64,000 bases of DNA from Sphingopyxis sp. H050 (GTDB lineage: Bacteria; Pseudomonadota; Alphaproteobacteria; Sphingomonadales; Sphingomonadaceae), in contig NZ_LNRZ01000003.1 of NCBI RefSeq assembly GCF_001468265.1, forward strand, positions 248,001 to 312,000. Direction: 5' to 3'. Of the stretch, positions 45,259 through 54,517 are shown piece by piece. The notes beneath the pieces were generated by a model, which worked only from the letters and a program-made list of their open reading frames with translations, was not told the DNA's origin and did not search any database. Each line of letters begins with the position of its first letter. Positions within the stretch are counted from its first letter, which is position 1. The position numbers and the translations under genes were made by a program.

Positions 45259-46289
45259 GCGCCGATCTGATGACCGACGACGATCGCTGGGCGGCGGTGC
45301 TGCGCCGCGACCGCGCGCTCGACGGGCGCTTCGTGACCGGGGTGCTGACGACAGGCATCTATTGCCGGCCGAGCTGCGCCGCACGCCACCCGCTGCGCGA
45401 GAATATCCGCTTCTTCGAGGGCGGCGCTGCGGCGCGCGCGGCGGGGCTTCGCCCGTGCAAGCGTTGCCTGCCCGACGATGTCGCGCGCGACGAGGGCGCG
45501 GTGCTCGCCGCGATCCACGCGATCAAGGCGAGCGAGGAGCCGCTCGCGCTCGCCGACCTCGCCGCGCGCACCGGCTATTCGTCGACGCATTTCCAGCGCG
45601 TCTTCACCCGCCACACCGGCCTGTCGCCTGCCGCCTATGCCCGCGCCTTGCGCGAAGAGCGCGCACGGCAGGCGCTGAGCGAGGGGACCAGAGTGACCGA
45701 CGCGATCTACGACGCGGGCTTTTCGGGGCCATCGCGCTTCTATGAAAATATGGAGGGACGCATGGGGATGACGGCTTCGGCGTGGGTGAACGGCGGCAAG
45801 GGCGCGACGATCCATTGGGCGGTCGTGCCGACCAGCCTCGGCGCGATGCTCGTTGCGGCGACCGGGAAGGGCGTCTGCCGCCTGAGCTTCGACGAGGGGC
45901 GCGAGGCGCTCGAAGAGCGGTTTCCCGCGGCCGAGCTGGTCGAAGGCGGCGACGAATTTGCAGCGCTGCTCAAACAGGTCGTCGATGCGGTCGAGGCGCC
46001 GGTGAACGGCTTCGACCACATCCCGATCGACGTGAAGGGCACCGCCTTCCAGGAGGCGGTCTGGCGGGAGCTGCGCCGGATACCGGCGGGCGAGACGCGC
46101 AGCTACTCCGATATCGCCGCCGCTGTCGGCAAGCCCAAGGCGGTGCGCGCCGCGGGGAGCGCCAATGGCGCCAACAATGTCGCGGTGTTGATCCCGTGCC
46201 ACCGCGTGGTACGCAGCGACGGATCGCTCGGCGGCTATGCCTATGGCCTGCCGATCAAGCGCGAGCTTCTGGAGAGGGAAAGCAAATGA
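45255..46289 (+). CDS. ada: Bifunctional Ada: methylphosphotriester/O6-methylguanine repair and regulator
   Basis: 344 residues in the full Ada order: zinc domain with the four Cys (GIYCRPSC and CKRC), AraC-type helix-turn-helix (LADLAARTGYSSTHFQRVFTRHTG in part), and methyltransferase domain with active-site IPCHRVV and the downstream Gly-rich loop GSLGGYAYG. It transfers methyl groups from damaged DNA to itself and then activates alkylation-response genes. It is flanked by 4-bp overlaps with DUF1203 and the PEP-mutase-like gene. Confidence 0.93.
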   Translation: MSADLMTDDDRWAAVLRRDRALDGRFVTGVLTTGIYCRPSCAARHPLRENIRFFEGGAAARAAGLRPCKRCLPDDVARDEGAVLAAIHAIKASEEPLALADLAARTGYSSTHFQRVFTRHTGLSPAAYARALREERARQALSEGTRVTDAIYDAGFSGPSRFYENMEGRMGMTASAWVNGGKGATIHWAVVPTSLGAMLVAATGKGVCRLSFDEGREALEERFPAAELVEGGDEFAALLKQVVDAVEAPVNGFDHIPIDVKGTAFQEAVWRELRRIPAGETRSYSDIAAAVGKPKAVRAAGSANGANNVAVLIPCHRVVRSDGSLGGYAYGLPIKRELLERESK

Positions 46290-47044
46290 CTGATAAAATT
46301 GCCCGGTTCCGTGCGCTCCATGTTCCGGGCGACCCGCTGATCCTCGTCAACATCTGGGACGCAGGGAGCGCGAAGGCGGTCGCCGCGGCGGGCGCCAAGG
46401 CGATCGCGACCGGCAGCTATGGCGTCGCGGGTGCGCAGGGCCGGGCGGACGGCGAGGATTTTCCGCTGGAGGATGTGTTCGAAAATCTGGACCGCATCCT
46501 CGCGGTCACCGACCTGCCGGTCACGATCGACATGGAATCGGGCTATGGCGCCGATCCGGCGGCGGTCGGCGTCTCGGTCGGCCGCGCGAAGGCGGCGGGT
46601 GCGGCGGGAATCAATATGGAGGACCGCTTGCCGGGCGAGAGCGCGCTGCTGCCCGTCGCCGACGCGCAGGCGCGCTACCGCGCCGCCGCCGACACCGGCA
46701 TCTTCGTCAATGCGCGCTGCGATACGTTCCGCGGGCAGGATGTGGCGCAGGATGGCGACGCGCTCGTCGCCGCGACGCTCGAGCGTGCGCGCGCCTATGC
46801 CGACGCGGGCGCGGGATCGCTGTTCGTGCCCTTCCTGCTGGACCCCAAATGCATCGGCGCGATCTGCGAGGGATCGCCCCTGCCGGTCAACATGCTGCGC
46901 GGCAAGGGCGGCCCGACGCACCAGGAACTCGCGAGCCTTGGCGTCGCGCGGATCAGTCATGGGCACCAGCCCTGGGCGGCGGCGATGGCATGGCTGACCG
47001 GGCAGGCGCAGCAGGTGCAGGGCGGCGCCGAACCCGATTATTGA
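46286..47044 (+). CDS. Isocitrate lyase / PEP mutase family protein
   Basis: A 252-residue TIM-barrel enzyme. LVNIWDAGSAKAVAAAGAKA, TIDMESGYG, AGAAGINMEDR and IFVNARCDTF are the blocks of the small ICL/PEPM group (Mg-binding Asp and Glu visible). Members cleave or isomerise C-C or P-C bonds, for example oxaloacetate hydrolase or methylisocitrate-type lyase activity. The canonical lyase KKCGH motif is not present, so true isocitrate lyase is unlikely. It is translationally coupled to ada. Confidence 0.8.
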   Translation: MTDKIARFRALHVPGDPLILVNIWDAGSAKAVAAAGAKAIATGSYGVAGAQGRADGEDFPLEDVFENLDRILAVTDLPVTIDMESGYGADPAAVGVSVGRAKAAGAAGINMEDRLPGESALLPVADAQARYRAAADTGIFVNARCDTFRGQDVAQDGDALVAATLERARAYADAGAGSLFVPFLLDPKCIGAICEGSPLPVNMLRGKGGPTHQELASLGVARISHGHQPWAAAMAWLTGQAQQVQGGAEPDY

Positions 47045-47047
47045 CGG

Positions 47048-48589
47048 CTATTCGGCCGCCTTCGCGGCGTTCTCCACGTCGTCATTCTGCTTGCCTTCGG
47101 CGCTTTTGCGCATGTCTTCGAGTTGGGCGAGCAGGGCCTCGCCATTGCCGCCATCGTGTGGATCAAGGGCGACGATTTTAGCAAGCGCGATCGCGCTGTC
47201 GTATTTGCCGTTGTTCGCGAGGGCGAAGGCATAGTTCATCCGCGTCCCGATATCTTCGGGTCCGAGTTGGAAAGCGCGCGCCAGCCCATCGACTGCGATC
47301 GGTGGAGGACGCATCCCCTGATTGACGAAGCTGCGGTAATAGGCCGCCAGCGGCATCGGATCGTTCGGATTGGTGCGGTTCGCCAGGATGATGGGTTTGC
47401 GCGCGGCGTTCCAGTCCGCGGCGACGGCGTCCTTCTTGTCCTCGACCTCGGCCATCAGCATCTCGCCAAGGAGCACATTGGCGCGCACATGCGCGGGATC
47501 GATGGCCAGCGCCTTGTCGGCCGCGCCGCGCGCCGCCGGCTTGCTGCGCTTGTCGTCGCTCAGCCCCCATTCGCACATTGCGATTTCGTACCAGATGCCG
47601 GCGTCGCCCGGAAATTGAAGGCTCAACTTCTTGAGGGCGTCGCGCGTGCGCATCATTCTTTCGTCGTCCCCGGCGCTCAACCGTTCGAGCCGCAGCGGCA
47701 GCGCCGCATCCTGCGCCGGCGTCAGCGCGGCGATGGTTATCGGCCCGGCGATCGCGATCGCGTCGCTGGTGGTGCGATAGGTCAGCGGCTTCGTCATGTA
47801 GCGATTGAGGTCCTTGTCGAGCTTTTCCAGGTCGCCGAAGCTGTCGGTGGCGGCCTTCTTCGGATCGACGCCCTTGTTGATCGCATCGACATAGGTGCCG
47901 AGCTGGCTGATGCGCGCCTGATCGTTGTAGAGCAGATGAGTGAGCAACCACGCGCGGCCGTAATAAACGTCGATTTGCCCCGAGTTGCGCATTTCGAGCG
48001 GGCGCTTGAACAGCAGCGTCTCGGCCGGAATCTTCGGCATGGTGAGCAGGCCGAACGCGCGGCCATAAGCGGGCTTGCCGACTTCGGCCTTGCCGTCTTT
48101 TGTGAAGTCGACGGTCGAATAATATTCGGCGAAGCCCTCGACGAACCACGCCGGGAAAGCGCCTGGCAGAAAGCGTCGCATGAAATGATGGGCATATTCG
48201 TGGAACAGGGTCTGCTGCGACTGCGGCGTCCCCTTGAGGACATAATCCTCGCGGTTCGATACCGCGAAGCTGCCCTCGGGATCGGGGCGATAGAAGCCCG
48301 CGATGTTCGATCCGCCCTTGCCGGCGTAGAGGCGGCCGGCATCCGTCGCGCGATCGACCAGATAGATGGTCAGCGGATTCGGATCCTTTCCGCCCTCGAT
48401 CTTGAAGCGATAGCGCAGCGTCGCGTCGAAACGTTCGAGCTTCCCCGCGAAGTCGCGGAGGTCGCGCTCGCTGCCCTCACTATAGATGATGAAATTATTC
48501 GTATCGGCGCGAAGCCATTTCGCGTTGGCCGGCGAGGCCGTGGCCATCATTGCGATTCCGGCCATCAGGCTTAAACCGACTTTGATCAT
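47048..48589 (-). CDS. Exported HExxH zinc metallopeptidase-like protein with TPR region
   Basis: 513 residues: signal peptide (LMAGIAMMATASPANA), a compact N-terminal domain (WLRADTNNFIIYSEG), FHEYAHHFMRRFLPG as zinc-binding HExxH with a downstream Glu in WFVEGFAEYYS, and a C-terminal helical TPR-like half (residues ~330-500). This is the DUF1570-like peptidase arrangement. It is probably periplasmic. ATG 48589 begins the signal peptide. The stop lies 3 bp from the convergent PEP-mutase-like gene. Target unknown. Confidence 0.78.
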   Translation of the reverse strand: MIKVGLSLMAGIAMMATASPANAKWLRADTNNFIIYSEGSERDLRDFAGKLERFDATLRYRFKIEGGKDPNPLTIYLVDRATDAGRLYAGKGGSNIAGFYRPDPEGSFAVSNREDYVLKGTPQSQQTLFHEYAHHFMRRFLPGAFPAWFVEGFAEYYSTVDFTKDGKAEVGKPAYGRAFGLLTMPKIPAETLLFKRPLEMRNSGQIDVYYGRAWLLTHLLYNDQARISQLGTYVDAINKGVDPKKAATDSFGDLEKLDKDLNRYMTKPLTYRTTSDAIAIAGPITIAALTPAQDAALPLRLERLSAGDDERMMRTRDALKKLSLQFPGDAGIWYEIAMCEWGLSDDKRSKPAARGAADKALAIDPAHVRANVLLGEMLMAEVEDKKDAVAADWNAARKPIILANRTNPNDPMPLAAYYRSFVNQGMRPPPIAVDGLARAFQLGPEDIGTRMNYAFALANNGKYDSAIALAKIVALDPHDGGNGEALLAQLEDMRKSAEGKQNDDVENAAKAAE

Positions 48590-48659
48590 TCCGCGCCCCC
48601 GTTCCAAAGAACGAGGTGAAGCTGCCAGCCGCGACGGGCGCTGTAAAGCGATGGCAGCG

Positions 48660-50828
48660 TTAAACAAAGCTGTATGGATCAATATCTATGGCCAGCCGCG
48701 CCTTCGATGGCCAGTCGATCCGGCCGATCCAGTCGCGGATCGCGCCCTGCAGGTCGAAACTGCGCGGCGCGTGGAGCAGCAGGCGGAAGCGGTGGCGGCC
48801 GCGGAGCATCGCCAGCGGGGCCGGGGCGGGGCCATAGATGGCGAGGCCCTCGGCGACCGGCGCCTTCTGCCCCAGCCGCTGCGCCACGCCGCGCGCGACC
48901 TCGATATCCTCGGACGAGATGACGAGCGCGGCGAAGCGGCCATAGGGCGGCGCGCCGGCGAATTTGCGCGCCGCAGCCTCGGCGGCATAGAAACCCTCGC
49001 GGTCGTTCGCGACCAGCGCCGCCATCACCGGCGCGTCGGGAACACGCGTCTGGATCAGCACTTCGCCGGGCTTGACCCCCCGCCCGGCGCGCCCCGCGAC
49101 CTGCGCGATCTGCTGGAAGGTGCGCTCGGAGGCGCGCAGGTCGCCGCCGTCGAGCCCCAAGTCGGCATCGACGACACCCACCAATGTCAGGTTGGGGAAA
49201 TGATAGCCCTTGGTGACGAGCTGGGTCCCGATGATGATGTCGACCAGCCCGCCCTCGACATTATCGACGAACTCGGCGGCCTTAGCGGGCGACCACAAAG
49301 TGTCCGACGTGACGATGGCCGTTCTTGCCTCGGGAAAGCGCAGCGCCACTTCGTCGGCGACCCGCTCCACCCCCGGTCCGCAGGCGACGAGGCTGTCCTC
49401 GTCCTCGCACTCGGGGCACAGCCGCGGCGGCGGCATCACATGGCCGCAATGATGGCAGGCGAGGCGGTGGACGAGCCGGTGCTCGACCATCCACGCCGTG
49501 CAGTTCGGGCACTGGATGCGGTGCCCGCAGGTGCGGCAGAGCGTCAGCGGCGCAAAGCCGCGGCGGTTGAGAAACAGCAGGCTCTGCTCGCCCTTTTGCA
49601 ATCGGTCGGCAAGCGCATCGACGAGCGGCGGCGCAAGCCAGCGGCCGCGGTCGGGCGGGTCGCTGCGCATGTCGATCGCCGCGAGGTCGGGCAGGGTCGC
49701 GCCGCCGTAGCGCGCGGGCAGGACGATGTGGCGGTAACGCCCGGCCTCGACCATCGCGAGGCTTTCGAGCGCCGGGGTCGCGCTGGCGAGAATGACGGGC
49801 AGCCCCTCGAAATGCCCGCGCATCACCGCGACGTCGCGCGCGTGATAATGGACGCCGTCCTCCTGCTTGAAGCTCGTCTCATGCGCCTCGTCGACGACGA
49901 TGACGCCGAGGTTGGCATAGGGCAGGAACAGCGCCGAGCGCGCGCCGACGATGATCTTCGCCTCGCCCGCGGCGATGCTGTGCCACGCGCGGCGGCGCTC
50001 GGTCGACCGGAGGCCGGAATGCCACCCCACCGGCTCGCAGCCGAAGCGCGCGGCGAAGCGGGTGAGCATCGGTTCGGTCAGCGCGATTTCGGGGAGCAGG
50101 ACCAGCGCCTGCTTGCCCGCGTCGATCGCGGCGGCGATCGCCTCCATATAGACTTCGGTCTTGCCCGATCCGGTGACCCCGTCGAGCAGCAGCGTCTCGA
50201 ATTTCGCCGCGGCGACCGCGTCCCTCAGTTGCTGCGCGGCGGCGGATTGCTGGTCGGAGAGGTCGGGCGGGGCAAAGCGGCTGTCGGGCTCCGGATAGGG
50301 CTGGTCGGCCGACACCGCCACCGCTTCGAGCGCGCCGGCCTGCACGAGCCCGCGGATCACCGCCTCGCTGACCTCGGCCATGGCGGCGAGTTCGCGCACG
50401 ATCCCCTGCCGGCTGCCGATCTTCTCGAGCGCGACGCTGCGCTGCGGGGTCATTCGCGCCGGCAGTTCGCCGGTCGCGCGATATTCGACGATCGGGCGCC
50501 GCGCGTCGGCGAAGGCGGCGCCGGGCAGCACCATGCGCAGCACCGATCCGGGCGGCGCCAGATAATAGTCGCTCGTCCATTCGACGAGCTTGCGCAAAGG
50601 CGCGGGAACCGGCGGCACCGGGACCACCTCGAACAGGTTGCGCAGGCGATTGTCGCCGACGGGTTCGGGCGCGCCGAAACTTTCGTCTTCCCACACCACG
50701 CCGCCCATCCGCCGCGGCCCCAAGGGCACGACGACGACGCTGCCGAGCGGCGCCTCGCTGCCCTGCGGCACCCGATAGTCGAGCGGGCCGAGGGCGGCGG
50801 TGAGAAGGAGAATGCGGGCGCGGGTCAT
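48660..50828 (-). CDS. priA: Primosomal protein N' (replication-restart helicase PriA)
   Basis: 722 residues: DNA-binding N-domain (RILLLTAALGPLDYRVP), helicase Walker A GVTGSGKTEVY, VVDEAHE, RRGFAPLTLCRTCGHRIQC, and paired zinc sites with eight Cys (CRTCGHRIQCPNC, CHHCGH, CPEC). QIAQVAGRAGRG is the last helicase motif. It reloads DnaB at collapsed forks. ATG 50828 starts the family N terminus; the open frame runs far upstream through the opposite-strand patatin gene but is not coding there. It is divergent from patatin. Confidence 0.95.
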   Translation of the reverse strand: MTRARILLLTAALGPLDYRVPQGSEAPLGSVVVVPLGPRRMGGVVWEDESFGAPEPVGDNRLRNLFEVVPVPPVPAPLRKLVEWTSDYYLAPPGSVLRMVLPGAAFADARRPIVEYRATGELPARMTPQRSVALEKIGSRQGIVRELAAMAEVSEAVIRGLVQAGALEAVAVSADQPYPEPDSRFAPPDLSDQQSAAAQQLRDAVAAAKFETLLLDGVTGSGKTEVYMEAIAAAIDAGKQALVLLPEIALTEPMLTRFAARFGCEPVGWHSGLRSTERRRAWHSIAAGEAKIIVGARSALFLPYANLGVIVVDEAHETSFKQEDGVHYHARDVAVMRGHFEGLPVILASATPALESLAMVEAGRYRHIVLPARYGGATLPDLAAIDMRSDPPDRGRWLAPPLVDALADRLQKGEQSLLFLNRRGFAPLTLCRTCGHRIQCPNCTAWMVEHRLVHRLACHHCGHVMPPPRLCPECEDEDSLVACGPGVERVADEVALRFPEARTAIVTSDTLWSPAKAAEFVDNVEGGLVDIIIGTQLVTKGYHFPNLTLVGVVDADLGLDGGDLRASERTFQQIAQVAGRAGRGVKPGEVLIQTRVPDAPVMAALVANDREGFYAAEAAARKFAGAPPYGRFAALVISSEDIEVARGVAQRLGQKAPVAEGLAIYGPAPAPLAMLRGRHRFRLLLHAPRSFDLQGAIRDWIGRIDWPSKARLAIDIDPYSFV

Positions 50829-51140
50829 GGGGTGGGCAGGATATAGGGCGGCGGGTAAAATAGGAAAGCACCGAGGTGGCGGCAGCCTTCGAGGGGTGGC
50901 GGCTCTCCGTCTCCCCTCCCGCCTGCGGGAGGCGCGCGCGCGACTACCATGAACGTCCGCCCCACCCCGACACGGCCCGCTTTGCACGCACGGCGGCATC
51001 CCGGCGCGGGCAAATCGAGGGTCGCACAGGGATGAACTTTCCTGAACTTTGGGCCGATGACGCGGCCTGTGCATCGCCTGGACCGATCGCCGCCTTCGCA
51101 GGACGGGACAGCGGCCTCGAACCGCGCTATCACGGCGCCG
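50829..51140. other. Divergent intergenic region priA/patatin
   Basis: A 312-bp G+C-rich gap. It holds a single CTCCCGCCTGCGGGAG palindrome near 50915-50932, related to the atpD-atpC repeat class. An in-frame ATG at 51057 could extend the patatin protein by 28 residues but those residues look non-coding. No RNA gene, operator or clear promoter was recognised. Confidence 0.4.
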
Positions 51141-53462
51141 ATGCGGGAAAAGGAACTGCGCTTCGCCCTGATTTGCTACGGCGGCATCAGCCTCGCCGTC
51201 TATATGCACGGCATCACCAAGGAGGTGTGGCGGCTGGCCGCCGCGTCGCGGGCCTTTCACGAGGGCAAGGTGCCCGGCGGGTCGGGCCGCACCTATCACG
51301 CGCTGCTGTCCGCAATCGAGGCGCGCAGCGGCACGCGGCTTCGCGTCCTGGCCGATATCGTCGCGGGGGCGAGCGCCGGCGGGATCAACGGCATCTTCCT
51401 CGCGCGCGCGATCGCGAGCGGCCAGTCGCTCGATCCCTTGACCGAGCTGTGGCTGAAGGACGCCGACGTCGACAGCCTGATCGATCCCGACGCGCGCCCC
51501 TTGTCGGCAGCGACCAAATTCTGGGCGGTGCCGCTCGCCGGCTGGATGATGAAGAAGCGCGGCAATGTCATCGACCGCACCGTCGGCGCAGGCGCCCAGG
51601 ATGAGGTGCGCGCAAAGCTGTCGCGCTTCGTGCGGGCGCGCTGGTTCGAACCGCCCTTCGGCGGCGAAACCTTCTCGAACCTGTTGCTCGACGCCTTCGA
51701 CGCGATGGCGGACGGGCCGAAAGGGCCGTCGCTGCTGCCGGCGGGCCAGCCGGTCGACCTGTTCGTCTCGGTCACCGATTTCGCGGGGCACAGCGCCCCG
51801 CTCCATCTCAACAGCCCGCCGCGCGTCACCGAGCAGGAGCACCGGCTGGTCATGCATTTCCGGCAGGACAGTGCCGCTGGGGACGGGCTCGGCGATATTC
51901 CCTCGCTCGCCGCGGCGGCGCGTGCGACCGCCAGTTTCCCGGGCGCCTTTCCGCCCTTCACCCTGCGCGAACTCGACCGGGTGCTCGATCGGCGCGGCAT
52001 CGCCTGGCCGGGGCGCGACGGTTTCATCGCCGCGCAGCTGCCCGCCGGCGGTGAGGGCGATCCCGCCGACCGCGTGCTGATCGACGGATCGGTGCTCGCC
52101 AACGCGCCCTTCCGCCCCGCGATCGCCGCGCTCAAGCAGCGCCCGGCGCGGCGCGAGATCGACCGGCGTTTCGTCTATATCGACCCCAAGCCCGACTATC
52201 GTGCGATCAGCTTCGGCAAGGGCGGCGGGGCAGCGGCCGAAGGCGAGCCCGCGCGGTTGCCGGGTTTCCTGTCCACGATCCTTGGCGCGCTCTCCGAAAT
52301 CCCGCGCGAGCAGCCGATCCGCGATAATGTCGAGGCGATCGAGGGCATGTCGCGTCGTATCCGCCGCATGCAGCATATCGTCGATGCGATGAAAGTCGAG
52401 GTCGAGGAACAGGTCGCGGCGCTGTTCGGCGCCACCTTCTTCCTCGACACGCCGACCCCGGCGCGGCTCCAGAAATGGCGCGCGAAGGCGCAGGATCAGG
52501 CGTCGGTGCGCGCGGGCTTTGCCTACTCGCCCTACGGGCATCTCAAGCTGTCGGCGGTGGTCGAGGATCTGGTCGGCGCGGTCAACCGGCTTGCGCCGCC
52601 CGAGGGCGATGTCCACCGCCGCAACCGCCGCGACGCGCTGTGGACGGAAATCCGCGCCCGCGGGCTCGACCGGCTGTCGGGCCGGCGCGGGCTGGGGGCG
52701 AGCGGCGATGCCGTCGCCTTCTTTCGCACCCACGACCTCGGCTTTCGCATCCGCCGCCTGCGTTTCCTCGCGCGCGAGCTCGACCGCGTGGTCGAGGCGA
52801 AGCGCGACGTGCGCGACCCCGCCTGCGATGCGATGCGAAGCGCCATCTACGCCGCGCTGGGCCTCTATCTCGAACGCGAGGGCGATCATTGGCTCGCCGG
52901 CATTGATGTGCCCGCCGACGCCGACGCGGCGATGTGGATCGACGCGCTCGGCGATCGCCGCGACCTGATCGGCGCCGATGCCGCGGCCGACGAACTGGTG
53001 GCCAAGGGACTGGCCGGGCTGCCCAAGGACGACCGCCGCGTCCTGCTGCTCGCCTATCTGGGCTATCCTTTCTATGACATCGCGACCCTGCCGCTGTTGC
53101 AGGGCGAGGGGTTCGACGAGTTCGACCCGATCAAGATCGACCGCATCTCGCCCTCCGACGCCACCGCGATCCGCACCGGCGGCGCGGGGGCGATGCTGAA
53201 GGGCATCGAGTTCAACAGCTTCGGCGCCTTCTTCAGCCGCGCCTACCGCGAGAATGACTATCTGTGGGGCCGCCTCCACGGCGCCGACCGGCTGATCGAC
53301 ATCGTGTCGAGCAGCGTCGCGGGCGACAAGGCGTTACCGGCCGAAGACCTCGCCGCGATCAAGCGACAGGCCTTCCACGCGATTCTTGACGAGGAAGAGG
53401 GCCGGCTGCCGAAGGTGAAGGCGCTGATCGCCGAGCTGAGGGGCGAGATCGGGCCGGCCTGA
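51141..53462 (+). CDS. Patatin-like phospholipase with DUF3376-type C-terminal region
   Basis: 773 residues. MREKELRFALICYGGISLAVYMHG is the oxyanion-loop start (quoted in parts elsewhere), ADIVAGASAGGINGIF has the GxSxG nucleophile and LIDGSVLANAPF the catalytic Asp of the Ser-Asp dyad. The C-terminal ~400 residues are helical and match the DUF3376 region found in this patatin subgroup. ATG 51141 begins the conserved N terminus. It is likely a lipid acyl hydrolase, cytoplasmic or membrane-associated, since no signal peptide is seen. Its physiological role is not clear. Confidence 0.85.
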   Translation: MREKELRFALICYGGISLAVYMHGITKEVWRLAAASRAFHEGKVPGGSGRTYHALLSAIEARSGTRLRVLADIVAGASAGGINGIFLARAIASGQSLDPLTELWLKDADVDSLIDPDARPLSAATKFWAVPLAGWMMKKRGNVIDRTVGAGAQDEVRAKLSRFVRARWFEPPFGGETFSNLLLDAFDAMADGPKGPSLLPAGQPVDLFVSVTDFAGHSAPLHLNSPPRVTEQEHRLVMHFRQDSAAGDGLGDIPSLAAAARATASFPGAFPPFTLRELDRVLDRRGIAWPGRDGFIAAQLPAGGEGDPADRVLIDGSVLANAPFRPAIAALKQRPARREIDRRFVYIDPKPDYRAISFGKGGGAAAEGEPARLPGFLSTILGALSEIPREQPIRDNVEAIEGMSRRIRRMQHIVDAMKVEVEEQVAALFGATFFLDTPTPARLQKWRAKAQDQASVRAGFAYSPYGHLKLSAVVEDLVGAVNRLAPPEGDVHRRNRRDALWTEIRARGLDRLSGRRGLGASGDAVAFFRTHDLGFRIRRLRFLARELDRVVEAKRDVRDPACDAMRSAIYAALGLYLEREGDHWLAGIDVPADADAAMWIDALGDRRDLIGADAAADELVAKGLAGLPKDDRRVLLLAYLGYPFYDIATLPLLQGEGFDEFDPIKIDRISPSDATAIRTGGAGAMLKGIEFNSFGAFFSRAYRENDYLWGRLHGADRLIDIVSSSVAGDKALPAEDLAAIKRQAFHAILDEEEGRLPKVKALIAELRGEIGPA

Positions 53463-53468
53463 CTGGGG

Positions 53469-54431
53469 TCAGTGCGAGTGCGGGCCCTCGCCATGGTCGT
53501 GCGCGCCCATGATATCCTTCGATCGGTCGGGCCGGGCCCCGTGCGGATGGCCCCTTTCGCTGTTGAATATCGATGCGACGAAGCCGTCGGTCGGCATGAA
53601 GCCGCCCTTGATCTCATATTTTCCCGCGACGTTCATCGCGGTCACTTCGTCCAGCGTCTTGCCCGCCGCCTTGGCGCTTTCGACCGCCGCGATCACGTCG
53701 GCGAGCATCGCGCGATACGCCGCGAGATCGGCCTTGGTCGCGAGCGGGCCATGGCCGGGGATGATCACGCTCTTGTCGTCGGCGAGCGCCAGCACGCGGT
53801 CGGCGGCGGCAAGCACGCCATAGGCCGATCCGCCGCTGTCGAGGTCGATGAAGGGCAGGCTGACCTTGTTGAAGAACAGGTCGCCCATGTGAAAGACGTT
53901 CGCGCCCTGCCAGTGGAGGATCGAATCGCCGTCGGTGTGCGCGTGCGGCGCGTGCATCACCTTGATCGTATCGCCGTTGAGGTGGAGCGTGATCCCGTCG
54001 TGATAGGTGAGCACCGGCAGCGCGCCCTTCGGGCTCGGCGGCACCGCCGTGCCGCGCACCGTCTGCTGCGACGCCATGCGCTCGCGGACATGGTCGTGCG
54101 CCATGATCATCGCGCCGGCCTTGCCGAAATTCTCGTTCCCGCCGCTATGGTCGCCGTGCCAGTGGGTGTTGATCAGCCATTCGGCGGGCGGCGCGCCCAG
54201 CGCCTTGACCGCCGCCTCGATCTTCGGGGTCAGCGGCGCATATTGATCGTCGACCAGGATCGTCCCGTCGGCGCCGTGGCTGACCGCAATATTTCCGCCG
54301 GCGCCAAACAGCACCGCCAGGCCGGGGACGACGGTCTCGGTGCGGATGTCGACCTTCGACCAGTCGGTCTGCGCGAGCGCCGGCAGCGGCGCGGCAAACA
54401 GGGCGGAAGCGAGCAGAGCGGCGCGGATCAT
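53469..54431 (-). CDS. Exported metallo-beta-lactamase-fold hydrolase with His-rich tail
   Basis: 320 residues: signal peptide (MIRAALLASALFAAPLPALAQ), MBL fold with NTHWHGDHSGG (HxHxDH zinc site), HAHTDGDS and IPGHGPLA, and a His-rich C terminus (GHPHG..., GAHDHGEGPHSH). The fold resembles the periplasmic subgroup often annotated beta-lactamase-like; it lacks evidence for antibiotic hydrolysis. The His-rich tail may help recruit zinc. It is convergent with patatin, 6 bp apart. Confidence 0.82.
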   Translation of the reverse strand: MIRAALLASALFAAPLPALAQTDWSKVDIRTETVVPGLAVLFGAGGNIAVSHGADGTILVDDQYAPLTPKIEAAVKALGAPPAEWLINTHWHGDHSGGNENFGKAGAMIMAHDHVRERMASQQTVRGTAVPPSPKGALPVLTYHDGITLHLNGDTIKVMHAPHAHTDGDSILHWQGANVFHMGDLFFNKVSLPFIDLDSGGSAYGVLAAADRVLALADDKSVIIPGHGPLATKADLAAYRAMLADVIAAVESAKAAGKTLDEVTAMNVAGKYEIKGGFMPTDGFVASIFNSERGHPHGARPDRSKDIMGAHDHGEGPHSH

Positions 54432-54517
54432 GCAGGACCTTTCGCAAAGGAAAGTGCGAAGGTTACCCGAGCGTCGGCGGGATGCAAAGTCCTTCTCCCG
54501 CGAAGGAGAGCGACGGA

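Noticed and set aside
50829..53279. Open frame continuing upstream of priA for about 800 codons on the minus strand
   Set aside because: It is antisense to patatin; PriA family homology begins at 50828.
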